The notes under the pieces: generated by a model
What the model was told of the DNA's origin: nothing
The model's database searches: none
Seen by the model: only the letters and a program-made list of their open reading frames with translations
In this document: positions 23,400 through 34,389 of the stretch, one piece after another
Layout: each line of letters begins with the position of its first letter
Position numbering within the stretch: the stretch's first letter is position 1
Assembly: GCA_029721435.1 (NCBI GenBank)
Contig: CM056582.1
Span: 40,134,611-40,198,610 of the forward strand
From: Gymnothorax reevesii
Lineage: Eukaryota; Chordata; Actinopteri; Anguilliformes; Muraenidae
DNA length: 64,000 bases
Direction of reading: 5' to 3'
Position numbers and translations under genes: made by a program

Positions 23400-25616
23400 A
23401 TCTAAATGTATGCTATTAAGCCTATTGGTTTTGGTTATGGACCTGCAAAGGGTGATGTAGGGTTTTTGTTTAAATTGGATGAGAGCAGAACCCCAATATC
23501 TGATCTAAATTCACCAATTACTTAGCAGGAAATACTAACATTTATTGAAAAATTGGGTAGAAATACATCACCAGGTCCAGATGGTATTGCAGCTGAGTTC
23601 CTGAAGTACACTAAGTTGCTTATAATTCCCTTCTTGACCATCTTATTTAATAAGATTTTTGATAGTGTAGATTTCCCATTGGAATGGGGTAAGAGCGTTG
23701 TTTGCCCTCTCTATAAGTCAAGTGACAAAGGGAGCCCTAATAATTACGGTGGCATCTTGTTGATAAATGTTTAATGTGAAGTTTTCTGCTCAGTTTTAAA
23801 ATCTAGACTTCAGAAATGGTGTGATATTAATAATATTATTGATGAGCCACAAGCAGGTTTCAGAGAAAACTACTCAACCACAGATAATATTTTTTCATTA
23901 CAGACTATTGCTCATAAGTATGCAGGCAAGATGAAGGGTAGATTTTATTGCTTATTTATTGATTTCTCCAAAGCCTTTGATTCTATTAAGCATGAGGTAC
24001 TCTTTAAAAGTCTCAGTGAGGTTGGTATAGGTGGTAAATTTCTTAAGAATATAATTTCTATGTACTCTACACTGAGTGCTTGTGTCAGGACTAATAAGGG
24101 GTACTTGTCTTGTGATATTGGCACCTGCCAGGGCTGTATTTTAAGTCCACAGATATTTATTATCTTCATTAATCAACTTATTATGACTATGCAGACTCAT
24201 GGTGGCCAAGGTGTTTATGTATGTCCAACCTTTGAAAATATTTTTGCTTTGATGTTTGATGATGTGTCTTCTATTGCATATTCTGCAATACAGCTTCAAA
24301 AAGTTATAAATGCATTGGAAATATTTTCTAGTTCTACTGGTATGAGGGTAAATTTAAAGATTATGGTTTTTAGAAATGGTGGTCCACTACTTATTACTAC
24401 TTATTACTACGTAATTATGAAAAATGGTATCTGCATGGTGAACAAATTGAGATGGTATCCTTTTACAGGTACTTGGGATTAGATTTTACTCCTAAGCTTA
24501 TTTGGAGTAAAGCTCAGTTTTGTTTAAGTAGACAGGCTAATAAAGCAGTGATGTCAGTTTATCATTATGCCAAAAGGTTTGGTGGTATCCCTTGTAAAGA
24601 TTTATTCAAGAGTTTTGACTGTATGGTTGTACCAATTTTAATATATGGATCTGAGATCTGGGGTGTTAATTACAGTAAAGAAATGGAAAAAGTAAGTTAA
24701 ACTTTGGAGGTGGTTGTTACGGGTTGGTAGAAGAACATCAGACAGTACGGTTCTAGGAGAATGTGGGAGAACTCCACTTGTCTCAGTTTATATGACTAAA
24801 GCTGTAAAATATTGGTGCAGACTTATACATTTAGATCATTGTAGATTACCTTATCAGAGTTATCAGATGTTGAAATTACTAGATAACAATGGGAAGAATA
24901 ACTGGGTTACAAGTATTAAGAACATACCTTATAAATTTGGATTTGGATATGCCTGGTTATCACAAGAAATTGGAAATGTTAATCTTTTTGTGACTCGGTT
25001 TAAACAAAGACTTTGTGATAATCTTCAGCAAGAATGGTTAAGTGATTTATCTAAGTCTTCCAAATGCAATTATTATAAGCAATTCAAGTCACTGTCACAA
25101 GTCGCTGTTCTACCTCTTATGTAATATTCCCACTATGCTAAAATCTGCCTCATCAAGGTTTAGATGTAGTAATTTTGGCCTTGCTGTTGAAACTGGGAGA
25201 TATTCTAATACTCTATATACTGAAAGACTTTGTCCATATTGCAAGAAAAATAACAAGTTTTATATCGAAGATGAATTTCATGGGTTATTTATTTGTAAAA
25301 GTTACCGTTTATTAAGAGATAATTATCTCAAAATCTTTACCTTGTCTACAGAAAGAATATCAATCTAAACAAGATTTTGTTTGTCTTCAACAAATTATGA
25401 TACCAAGTATAAACTTTGCTACTACCTTAGTAAAGTTCAAGAGTTAAGAAGTAAGAATAAATGATATATATTAGATATATAATAGGAGATCAACACCTGT
25501 CAAACATTTTTTGTATCTCATGAAGTATGCGTAAGCATTATAAAATATATTTTATGTATTTATTTTGGGTCTATGGCCTTTATACTGAATAAAGTCTGTC
25601 TATCTGTCTGTTTAAA
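23400..25616 (+). mobile_element. 5'-truncated LINE (non-LTR)
   Basis: The block carries reverse transcriptase and downstream C-terminal sequence but no endonuclease, as expected for a 5'-truncated LINE. It ends with a 3' tail of AATAAAGTCTG followed by TCTATCTGTCTG units (25587-25612). Frames are broken several times. The clade is uncertain; the Jockey/I/CR1 group is the most likely by general appearance. Confidence 0.85.
23553..25368 (+). pseudogene. LINE reverse transcriptase, broken
   Basis: Motifs in order: GRNTSPGPDGIAAEFLK (23553), PLYKSSDKGSPNNYGGI, then after a stop AGFRENYSTTDNIFSLQT, FIDFSKAFDSIKHEVL (catalytic block A, about 23955), GTCQGCILSPQIF (block B), and LMFDDVSSIA (block C, where the usual F-A-D-D has lost one residue). 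A frame change near 24450 leads to YLGLDFTPKLIWS, VPILIYGSEIWG and a C-terminal zinc-finger-like stretch (RLCPYCKKNNKFYIEDEFHG) near 25230. It reverse-transcribed its own RNA in the ancestor. Stops at 23773, 24480 and 24698 show it is dead. Confidence 0.88.
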
Positions 25617-26301
25617 TTGTGCTTTTGTTTATGGCCGATGATATTCGCACTTATATGTGTGGCCCATGATGAAATTTTTCCTTGGCTACAGCTTTAAAAC
25701 TAAGTTTGGGCAAAAAAAAAAAAAAATTGGCTTTGGACACACTAAATGTGGGCAATGGAGCAATGTGCATCTTGGCCACACATATTAGTGCGTCTAACAG
25801 GAATTTTGATCAATTTTTGTGTTTGGACGCACTTAAATAACTTTGTTTGTTTTTCGCATGTGATTTGTCCTACCACTCCAACAAAGCCTCGCATCCGCGG
25901 TTTTCCTTATTTGACTTTTTGGTGTCGATTCTGTCAATTCAATATGAGTGGTAGACATTGTTTTTCAGTTGAAAAGCACGCATTTAATGCTGATTGCTGG
26001 ATTGGTGTGATTGATGATGTGCACTCTGGCTCGATTGCTTTGTTAGTTTATTTTTTATGCTCTTGTGTAGCCGAGGTGTCTCCCATGTTGCTCTATCATT
26101 TGAATATTAAATACAAAATCGCTTTAGTTTTGTGAATCAATAGAGGCATTGGTGAAAACATATCTGAAACTACTCTTGAATGGCGCGCATCTGGCTTTTG
26201 CGCAAATACAGACTACCACACGATACATTCATTAGCCCCATCACTGAATGATTCAGCCCCACTATAGCACAAGCAAGAAAAAATCTCTGGCGCCACCACT
26301 G
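25617..26301. other. hAT-like element, right non-coding part
   Basis: The right end of the hAT-like element. About 25940-26301 is shared with the relic at 6740-7077. No transposase is visible. Confidence 0.6.
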
Positions 26302-26337
26302 CTTTTCACATAAATAAAATCAGCCAGCTCCAGGTCT

Positions 26338-26779
26338 GAAAAGGTGTATCCAGCCTGATATCAAGACTTTCCTTGAGGAGAAACAAGCCAATACTTTGCA
26401 AGATGTTTCCACCCTGGCTGATAGTTATGCATTGACTCATAATTCTTTTGTCCAAAAATCCGCACTTTCTAAATTTCAAGGCAAGTCTCACTCCAAGCCT
26501 TCTTCTAATAACACCTCTAATGATCTCAATGCCACTTCTGAGAGGAAACCTTCCAGTGAGAAGCAATCCTCTGATTCTTTACCTTCTGTGTCTAGCCAAT
26601 ACTGCAAAAAGCACGGTCACCTTATTTCTGAGTGTTTTGCTCTCAAGAGAAAACAACAACAACAAGAAACCAAGCCAACGGCTTTCACTAAGAGAGAATC
26701 TCTTGTATCAATAGTTAGTTCTATCTTCTGTGTCTGATTCTGTTATGGATGGTTTTGAGCCATTCATCACCGGTGGTTT
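26338..26779 (+). pseudogene. Gmr1 gag, C-terminal part (older copy)
   Basis: Gag resumes after the foldback transposon with IQPDIKTFLEEKQANTLQDV and SYALTHNSF, matching VKDDIKTYLYEKQALNLQSA in the second copy. A retroviral zinc knuckle follows (YCKKHGHLISECF, about 26600), but the first of its cysteines is serine (SQYC instead of CNYC), so metal binding is probably lost. The polyprotein then reads into FEPFITGGFV and is cut at 26779 by a solo LTR. Confidence 0.85.
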
Positions 26780-28421
26780 TGTTGTGATTCTGATTCTGCA
26801 TGTCATGTTTAAGTTCTGTGCCTGGCTATGCCATGTTTAGGATTTCTGTGTTTAGTGACCACTGCCTGCCCTTTGACTATTCTTAGGATTGTGTATTGTG
26901 TTTTGGTAATTTAGATTTCCTGTTTATTTTTCATGTGTAGATCATTTAGTTTCCATGCCTTGTTTTCATTTCCATGCTTTGCACTTTGTCTCCCCTGTCT
27001 TGTCATGTGTGTATCTTTGCTCACGGTCCCTTGTCTTGTGTGCACTCATTCGGGTGATTTATTGGTTTCTGGGTTTCAATCTTCTTTCATTATCTCATGT
27101 TCTTCCTTCCTCTCTCTTTTACTGTCTTACTAACACATACTAACAGTTTATTGTTTTTGCTAATTACTAACCACACTAATCTTGTATATTTTTACTAACT
27201 TTCTAACATACACTCAGGATTGTAAAGCTGCACATACTAATTGACTAACTATCTCTCAGCAGTCGCTCAATTCTAATCTCCGCCTCCTTGCCTATCCCTA
27301 ATTATCTCTGCTGCAAGTTTCTGTGGATTTCCACTTATACTTTGTGCTTTCCTTTTCTTTTATCTTGGCACTTTAGCACTCCTTAACCGGAGCTGTTGTT
27401 TTGTACTTAGGTTTGTCTTGTGATCCCTGTCTGTGTTTTGGCGACAGCCAAATTCATGTAATTAGTTTATTCCTCATGTGTCTCTCCCTGATCACTGTCA
27501 CCATTGATTGCACCTGTTCTCCCTGGTCATGTGTTTACCCCGGGTGTGTATATAAGATGTCTGTTTGGTTCACACTCTTGTCAGATCGTTCTCCCTAGTT
27601 TTCTCGTGCCACGTTTCTCGCCTTGATTTCTCAGTGTTTATCTTTCTGACTGGACCGTCCTTGATATCGAGCTTTGCCTATTCCCTGTACTTTTGCCGCA
27701 TTCTTGTTTTTTGACCTCTTTTGTCTGACTACGATTTTTGTGATTGGTGCCCTGTGTATGACTCTGGATTTCGCCCTTTGGATTCTGATTTTGGATTGCG
27801 GACTTTGTACTGTTGCCAGCTCTGTTGGGGGGTTTCCCCCTTGTAATGTGAATATAGGCCACTGGATGGCAGTATTTACCTTTTTTTTTTTTTTTTATTC
27901 AGCTCAGACTGGAGCTATGTTTAGACATGTCCTGGACATGTCTGGGGCAAGTCCCCGAAAAGTAAAAAGAGGTCTAAATGTGGGTGGGGTCTGCAAAAGA
28001 GTATATAAGGAAAAGAATTGAGACAGTAAAGTTGTAGGAGAAATTGCAAGAAGGATGCAATGCAACCAGACCTGTCATTTCTGTTCAAGACCTGTGAAGT
28101 TTCTTTTGTGGATTTTTGCCTGTGTTTGAGCATTTTCCTTACCCAGGACATCACCAAGCCACCCCAACAAACAAAGGGACTGTAAATATTTCTGTTTTTT
28201 TTTTTTTTTACTAATCAATCTTGGTCGGTTAGTTAGTTGTTATTATTCTTTGTTTAAAAATTAATTGTGTTTAAGTTTTTAAAACTGTCTGTCATCCCTT
28301 GCTGTTGCTGTTGTGTTGTAGATTGTAATAACAAATTGGGGCCATAACACCCTTCAGAAATAAAGCCTCCTTTTTGTATTCTACTAGTTGTCGCACTTGG
28401 TTCATTTCGTAAATCCCCACA
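26780..28421 (+). repeat. Solo LTR, family A, interrupted
   Basis: It begins TGTTGTGATTCTG and ends TCCCCACA. The 5-bp duplication GGTTT lies at 26775-26779 and 28422-28426, splitting the gag-protease region of the Gmr1 element. Net length is about 1.13 kb, close to the copy at 49934-51050. An AAATAAAG polyadenylation-like signal sits at 28358. It contains another solo LTR at 27842-28349. Confidence 0.9.
27842..28349 (+). repeat. Solo LTR of the second Gmr1 family
   Basis: It begins TGTAATGTGAATATAGG and ends GGGGCCATAACA, matching the LTR at 51386-51822 (CAGTCTGGAGCTA-like block, GGCATGTCTGAGAGG-like block, GACCAGACCTGTCA). The CCCT duplication at 27838-27841 and 28350-28353 gives a 4-bp target site. 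It lies inside the family A LTR. Confidence 0.92.
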
Positions 28422-28426
28422 GGTTT

Positions 28427-28990
28427 TGTCTCAATTTCACATTTTCCTCATCTGCTCCTGTTCGAATTCTAAGGGATACTGGGTCTTCCCAATTTCTTAT
28501 TCTTGCAGATATTCTGCCTTTTTCGGATAAAACGTCTACTCAAGCTTATGTCCTCATTCATGGTTTTATAAGTGTACTTCTCCATAATGTTCATCTCAAA
28601 TCAAACTTGGTCTCTGGGCTCGTTACTGTTGGTGTTAGGTCTTCTCTTCCTTTCAAAGGTGTTAATTTGCTTCTTCGTAATGATCTTGCTGGGGATAAGG
28701 TTGTGCCTTACCCTGTTGTAACTGACACTCCTTTGATCAAGAATCTGACACTATAGAGGAGGAAATTCCAGACCTCTCTCCTTCATGTGCAGTTACTCGT
28801 TCGATGGCCAAAAAGGCTATTCAAGATGATGCTGACCTGGACTTTAACCTGGCTGACACCTTCATTGGGCAGTCTTTTCATCAGGAACCTTCCAGTCCTG
28901 AGATGTCTGGGAAATCTTTAGACTTGTCCTTGTCAAATCATTCTAATGACATTCTGTCTCGGAAACAACTTATTCACGGCAAACAACCTC
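28427..28990 (+). pseudogene. Gmr1 protease region (older copy)
   Basis: Aspartic protease block: VRILRDTGSSQFLILADIL, with the DTG active-site triad intact (about 28452), then LVTVGVRSSLPFKGVNLLLR and NDLAGDKVV. A one-base change before the active site breaks the frame with gag, and a stop lies at 28754. The segment onwards to 28990 (MAKKAIQDDADLDF) matches MAKKAQEEDGVV in the second copy and is the linker to integrase. In the ancestor this enzyme matured the Gag-Pol polyprotein. Confidence 0.85.
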
Positions 28991-29099
28991 GTGATTAAGC
29001 GCATCTTCTACAACGGGCTGCAAATGAACAAGAGGCTACTCAAGTTCCCGTCTGTGTTTACTACATTAATGGTGTGCTTATGAGAAATAGGCGTCCACC

Positions 29100-30190
29100 T
29101 GATGTTTCTGCAGATAAAAATCAGCCATCAAATTGTTCTTCCAAAGTCTTATCGTCAAGAAACTCTTAGTCTGGCCCATGACAATCCTATGTCAGGTCAT
29201 TTGGGTATCAAGAAGTCCCTTCAACGTGTCAGGAATCATTCCTTCTGGGCTTCCATGAGGTCCGATGTACAGCAAATCCTGTCACACTTGTCAAATGGTT
29301 GGGAAGCCAAACCAGAATATTGCAAAGGCTCGACTTAAACCCATTCCCGCTTTTGCAGAACCTGTCAGTCGGATCATCATTGACTGTGTTGGACCATTGT
29401 CGAAGAATAGATCTGGTTGTGAGTACCTATTGACTATCATGTGTGCTTCCACTCGTTTTCATGAGGCAATTCCACTTTATCATCAAGGCTCTTACCAAGT
29501 TTTTCTGCTTTGTTGGTCTTCCAGTCTCATTCAAGTCTAATCAGTCACATTAAGGGCCAAAATTCATGTCTGGCATATTTCAACAAATTATGCATGAGCT
29601 TGGTATTTAATAAATACAGGTCATCAGCTTACCATCCTGAGAGTAAAGGTGCTTTGGAGAGGTTCCATCAAACCCTGAAGAACATGACAAGGACCTACTG
29701 CCTTGAGACAGAGAAAGACTGGGATGAAGGTATCCATCTTCTTCTGTTTGCTGCCTGGGAAACTGTTCAGGAGTCTCTTGGGTTCAGTCCTTTTGAGCTC
29801 GTTTTTGGGCATACAGTCTGTGGACCTCTGAAGCTTCTGAAGGAAAACTTGCTGGCCGAAGATGATGTCCCAATGAACTTGCTTCAGTATGTCTCTGACT
29901 TTCGTAATCATCTATCTAAGGCTTGTGACTTTGCTAAGTGTAATCTCAAAGAGGCTCAGGGCAAAATGAAAACCAGATATGACCTTCATTCCTAACATAG
30001 GAGTTTTAAAGCTGGTGACAAGTCCTGGCGCTTTTGCCAGTTCCTCGTAACCCTCTAAGAGCCCGATATTTCGGCCCTTACACCGTCCTCAAAAAGGTCA
30101 GTGATCTAAATTACATCATTTCAACCCTTGGCAGGAGGGAACATAAACAAATGTGTCACATCAACACGCTGAAAGAATACATTGACAGAG
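29100..30190 (+). pseudogene. Gmr1 integrase (older copy)
   Basis: Zinc-binding region (LAHDNPMSGHLGIKKSLQRV; HTCQMVG after a frame change), catalytic core beginning IIIDCVGPLSKNRSG (first Asp), then HEAIPLYHQGS. The block holding the second Asp is damaged (a stop, and no SDQG). The third site remains in YHPESKGALERFHQ (29630). C-terminal GPYTVLKKVSDLNYIIST (30080) and MCHINTLKEYID form the GPY/F module. Frameshifts occur near 29310, 29520 and 29995. It lies between protease and RNase H, upstream of where reverse transcriptase should be. Confidence 0.87.
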
Positions 30191-30299
30191 ACACTCAGCA
30201 AAAGCCAGTCAATGTGGTAAATACAATTGAACTGGAAAATTCTGAAAAAGATTGTGACTGCCCCTTGGAAAATGAACCTGGTCCAGCCAAACTTGAAAA

Positions 30300-31180
30300 T
30301 TCAGACATTCTTCAAAATATTGACAGCAGGTTGTCCCACCTGGACCCTTTTCAACAACAACAGCTAAAGGAGCTCATATTTGAATATAGTCACATATTCC
30401 CTAATGTTCCAGGACTGATCCAATTCCAGGTCCAATGTTCAAGGACTGATATGGTTTACCATGATGTCATCCTACAAGATGATGCCAAGCCTGTAAAACA
30501 GCATCCTTACAGAATGAATCCAGAGATGCAGAAATACCTTAAACAAGAAGTCAAACCAGTTGATACAAAAGTAAAAGTTATTACTGAATTTCCTGAACCT
30601 ATAACTAAAGACAATTGGTGAGATTTCTAGGGACGGCTGGCTACTACGGAAAATTCTGTAAAAATTTCTATATCATTTCTGAACCTTTGACAAATTTGCT
30701 GAAGAAAAGTGCAAAATTTGTTTGGGATGAAAAATGTCAAAATTCATTTGATTAACTGAAAGCTATCCTCAAAAATTCACCAGTTCTTTTATCTCCTAAT
30801 TTCAAAAAGGAGTTCAAGTTGTCTTTTGATGCCAGTGATATTGGTGCAGGCGCAGTTTTACTGCAATAAGACACTGATGGAGTAGATCATCCTGTTTGTT
30901 ACTTTTCCAAAAGGTCTGATGAACATCAGACAAACTATTCAACAAGAAAAAGAATGTTTGGCACTTGTTTTGGCTTTACAACATTTTGAAGTCTATTTCA
31001 CTTGTTAAGCTACTTCCATCAAGGTCTTCAGTGATCACAATCCCCTCACATTCTTGCATAAGATCAAAAACAAGAATCAAAGATTACTGAGATGGAGTTT
31101 ACTTTTGCAAGAGTATGATTTAGGTATTTCTCACATCAGGGGAAAAGATAATGTTATTCCAGATTCACTTTCACGCATGT
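30300..31180 (+). pseudogene. Gmr1 RT linker and RNase H; RT deleted
   Basis: After the integrase tail comes AKPVKQHPYRMNPEMQKYLK, the start of the reverse transcriptase region. It jumps directly to TKVKVITEFPEPITKDN, which in the second copy (VQAIMDFPVPDNKKALRR) lies at the end of reverse transcriptase. The palm with its catalytic aspartates, roughly 165 residues, is absent. RNase H follows: FKLSFDASDIGAGAVLLQ (first acidic residue, 30818), HPVCYFSKRS, and a broken trace to about 31180. Many stops are present. Confidence 0.85.
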
Positions 31181-31355
31181 AAATTTTACTTCTCTATTTG
31201 ATTCTGAAAATTGCACTGGTTCTTGGGTATATGACTGTTATGATGATCAATGATACTTTATGTGTAAAGTTTCAAGATTATACTGATTATAAAACTGTGT
31301 TAATTTTCACAAAATAAAGCTTTTAGCAAACCTTTCTTTTCTTAAAGAGGGGAGG

Positions 31356-31813
31356 TGTTATGTATGAGTGTTTTATGTACAGCTCTGTATCTCATTTGTA
31401 AATGGAGATTTGTTACATACTGTTTGTCACTGGTCAGCTATTTGTGTATTTTGTTCATCATTTTGCACCTGGTGGTGTGTCTGTAGCAAAACATGATCTG
31501 ATGCAATACCACTTGCGTGTGATGAAATAGACTAGTCCATTCTAGAAGTTTCTAGCCTCTTCTTGCCTGGAGGGGGCAGGATCACCAAAGACTCCTGTAG
31601 ATATTTCCAGCATAATCCTAGTCTTTATAAATGCTGTGATTTTGCTCAGTTAGAGTTTTTTCTTTGCATCAGAGTTACATAGTGGCATTAGAGTGTTATT
31701 ATTTGATTGCTCACTGGATTATTTGTAGAGATTTTTGGACCTAATCAGTGAAGAATAAATTTGTTTCAGTTGTAATTGCTGGTTTTCTTTGTTGTGATTC
31801 TCAAGTCATAACA
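31356..31813 (+). repeat. 3' LTR of the first Gmr1 element
   Basis: A complete 458-bp LTR: TGTTATG at the start, CATAACA at the end, with the polypurine tract AAAGAGGGGAGG just before it. A repeated ATAC (31814-31817) follows. Confidence 0.93.
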
Positions 31814-31899
31814 ATACTACGCTCAACCTGCTTCGCGAAAACACTCTGGACCTGCCAATCTGTAGTTCTGTCTTGTTTATACTCGGCCATCACACGGGC

Positions 31900-32510
31900 C
31901 AACTCCGCAAAGATACAGATGGGTGACAAAATAAAGTAAAAGAACCTGAACTAGAAAGGGCTAGATTTTCTGAAAAAAATTAGTGTGCTCACTTCAGCGA
32001 GAAAAGTTGAAGAGGTTGGCTGATTAAATGAAGGTGCTTGGAAACTGTGAGGCAAGGGAAATTGTTGAATAAATGTTGAAAAACTGCTGAAATGTAAACA
32101 CAAGACTTTAAAACTGAAACTAATTGTTTAAGGAATTCTGACTAATCAGCTGCATCGTGACAGAGTCTACTTCGCTTCAACCCAGCTCTAAAAAAATGGT
32201 CGGTTGGAGTGAATGAGGTTGACGCATCTCTCTCTATGTCTCTGTGCCTACCTAGGTCATTGCAGTGCATGCTGAAAAATTTAGCTTTATGGTGGAGCAA
32301 ACATGGCAGGCCACATTGGCAGACTGCTGCAGCTGTTTTTGCTCGCTCATTGTCAGTGTCTCCCCCAGTCCCGAACTGTACAACGCTGACCTGCTCAAGT
32401 GGTGAAATGCTACTATTCTCAGTTGCCTATTAATTTCTGTGCACTGTGTGTTCGCTAGCTTAATAGCTAATAATAGCAAGCTGTAAGGTATCATTAACAC
32501 ATGTTGTGAT
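31900..32510 (+). repeat. Dispersed repeat R1
   Basis: It matches, in the opposite direction, the repeat at about 61180-62885 (AAAGTTGAAGAGGTTGGCT, AATGAAGGTGCTTGGAAA, GGTGGAGCAAACATGGCAGG, TGTCAGTGTCTCCCCCAGTC). It ends near a GCTAATAATAGCAAG motif. The family is not identified, and the limits are approximate. Confidence 0.8.
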
Positions 32511-33663
32511 ATTTTTCACAGCTTCCTTTTTATTTCTCTGCTGTTATTAGCTAGTTAGCTTGCAAACGCACAGTGCTGTGACTCTGTTTGACTGTTTATT
32601 GACAGGTTAACTCAAGAAGTTATGAACGGATTGGTTCAAAATTTGGTAGGATAGTAGGTGGTAGACCAAGGATGTTTTAATTCCGTTTTAAAAGTGATTC
32701 AGAACACATTCTGTGTTCGAGATCCGGAAGAATCAATAATATTGACACATGTCATGGCTGAGGTACTCTACCGAGTGCCCTTCAAGTTAATCGATTGTTC
32801 CAGTCTGTTTCTCTGCATCAGTTTATTAGGATCACCTCTCAAGCCTTCATCTGGCTCCAGTATTGGGGCTACATTCTGCTAAACTTTTCCAACTTTTAAA
32901 TCTATGGGCCTCTTCTATTACTGTATTCCTGTACATCAATACTCTCTTTTTGATTGTGCTTTGAATTTGCATCTGGTTCCTTGTCTGGACCATAAAAGCA
33001 ACGTATTAGACACCGCTCTTCTTCACTTTCATCAAAACTCCAAATGAGGGAATATCTTCAGGAAGGGAGGTACTCCATTCGTCCAGTAAAGCTTTAGACT
33101 TGTACACAATGTGTGTCGAAGCTGATCTTACAGCTCGTGGAGGCCCAACACCTTTGTAAGGCTTTTTATTTTAATTTGTCACTTGTCTGTACAGCTTCTT
33201 TAAGACAACAGGAATAGGGCTTAAATACTGTTTATAAGATATTAGTTGTTAACATGCTGCATCATTATGCAGCACTGGTTCAAAATGCATTTAGTAGGTA
33301 ACTTTGAGATTCCTTGTTAGGACTGGGACAGTTTCCTCAGTCAGCTCAAATAGGCATTTGAACCAAGCCAATCAAACAAATTACTGAGGTAATTTTCTAA
33401 TCCCTTCAAGCAAACCTATTAGTTACCCACCCAGCTCTCAATTTCCTCTCTCATTCAAGGACTGAGAGATCTCTCACCTGTGAAAATGCAGTCATTCGGA
33501 GAGCAGGAGAGAGTAATGTATGAGTGACATTCCAGGACATCTCAAGCAGCTGTGAGTTCCTGGTCTTTCTGTGCAGTAAATCAGCTGCCAGTTCCATGTA
33601 TCAGGATTACTGGCATGCCACTCAAAGCTGCTATCAATAGCGTTGCAAGAAATACATTCTCTT
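32511..33663. other. No feature recognised
   Basis: No exon with the expected later synpo2l sequence (a basic, proline-rich region) could be found on the minus strand. There is no repeat boundary. Confidence 0.4.
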
Positions 33664-33721
33664 TGTTTGTGTGTGTGTGTATGTATGTGTCTGCGTGCGT
33701 GTGTGTGTGTGTGTGTGTGCG
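33664..33721. repeat. (GT)n microsatellite
   Basis: Interrupted GT run with ATGT and GCGT variants, about 58 bp long. Confidence 0.95.
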
Positions 33722-34389
33722 CTAGAGCAGGCAGAGCACTAAGAATGACCGAGGGAAGTTAAGAAAGAATCAGGGAAACAGAGCAGACAGTGAAAAATAG
33801 AGCTAGATCAAATTACAGAGCAAATACAGCTCAGGGCTCCGCCCTCATGTCTGTCCTGTGACCTCCCAACCCCACCGCACCGCGACTCCCAGTCACTCGC
33901 TGGTCCACGTGTGGGAAGGATGTGCACCAAACAGGTTACAATCTCTTGTACACAATTTTCATTTTAAATATTTTTCTCGTCAACAAATCAGCAGATTGAT
34001 GTATTCTGCCGCTATGTGAACAGCAATGTCAAATGTTGATTGATGGAAACATTTTGATGATTCAGCTGCTGCTTAAGAGGACAAAGATTAAACAGCTTTG
34101 TCTGTGCTGAATTGTTTTTTTCGCGTAATTTAAATGCCCAATTAAAGCCGCAGTTAACAGATCTGTTTTTGGCACAAAGTCAAAGCATTTTTCCCAATTG
34201 GTAAATCTTGAGGCAAATTAAAGCAACTCATTCGCAAATGTTTTGTCTTATTGAGCATCCTCTAATAGAGGAGATTAAGATTTGTAATACTGGAGATTAA
34301 GAAATGCATGCTGGGATGGCATTACCTTTTCTTGACTCATACCACTTCCTCTCATGCACAAACTATATAATGAACTACACACTCAACAG
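33722..34389. other. No feature recognised
   Basis: Intergenic or intronic sequence of synpo2l. No coding potential was seen. Confidence 0.4.

Larger units (their letters stand above)
15499..26301. mobile_element. hAT-like element, 10.8 kb, composite
   Basis: The 8-bp duplication CTTTTCAC lies exactly at 15491-15498 and 26302-26309, the hallmark length for hAT transposons. The termini are imperfect inverted repeats: CATGGGCGGCGCTAG on the left, and CAGTGGTGGCGCCAG read in reverse from 26301. It is inserted in the right arm of the foldback transposon. I found no hAT transposase inside. The interior holds a short MITE, a Tc1 element, a Tc1 remnant, a duplicated repeat, an LTR remnant and a LINE, so most of its length is later insertion or captured sequence. 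Confidence 0.88.
11452..26337. mobile_element. Foldback DNA transposon with long TIRs
   Basis: The left inverted repeat (11453 to about 12010) begins AGACCGGGAGCTGGCTCATT. Its partner runs in reverse from 26337 (AGACCTGGAGCTGGCTGATT) and, after an interruption by a hAT-like element, continues as 15498 down to about 14945. Gag text reads TTGAAA before the element and GAAAAGG after it, giving a 4-5 bp target duplication, (T)GAAA. Without later insertions the element would be about 2.5 kb with about 560-bp arms. The arms carry a 145-bp subrepeat (copies start near 11795 and 11940; CCAAAGTGCCAGCAAGTTTT). No transposase is visible, and I cannot assign a superfamily. Confidence 0.85.
8697..31813 (+). 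mobile_element. Gmr1-type Ty3/gypsy element, nested
   Basis: This is one LTR retrotransposon inflated to 23 kb by later insertions. The left LTR begins TGTTATATATGAGC at 8697 and the right LTR ends CATAACA at 31813. The 4-bp target duplication ATAC lies at 8693-8696 and 31814-31817. A polypurine tract (31344-31355) precedes the 3' LTR. Domains in order are gag with coiled coil, a degenerate zinc knuckle, protease, integrase with a GPY/F end, a gap where reverse transcriptase should be, and RNase H. Integrase lying before RNase H and reverse transcriptase is the order known from Gmr1 elements. The gag is interrupted at 11452-26337 and the protease region at 26780-28421. The element is dead: frames are broken, the reverse transcriptase core is deleted, and the end of the 5' LTR is missing. 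Confidence 0.9.
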
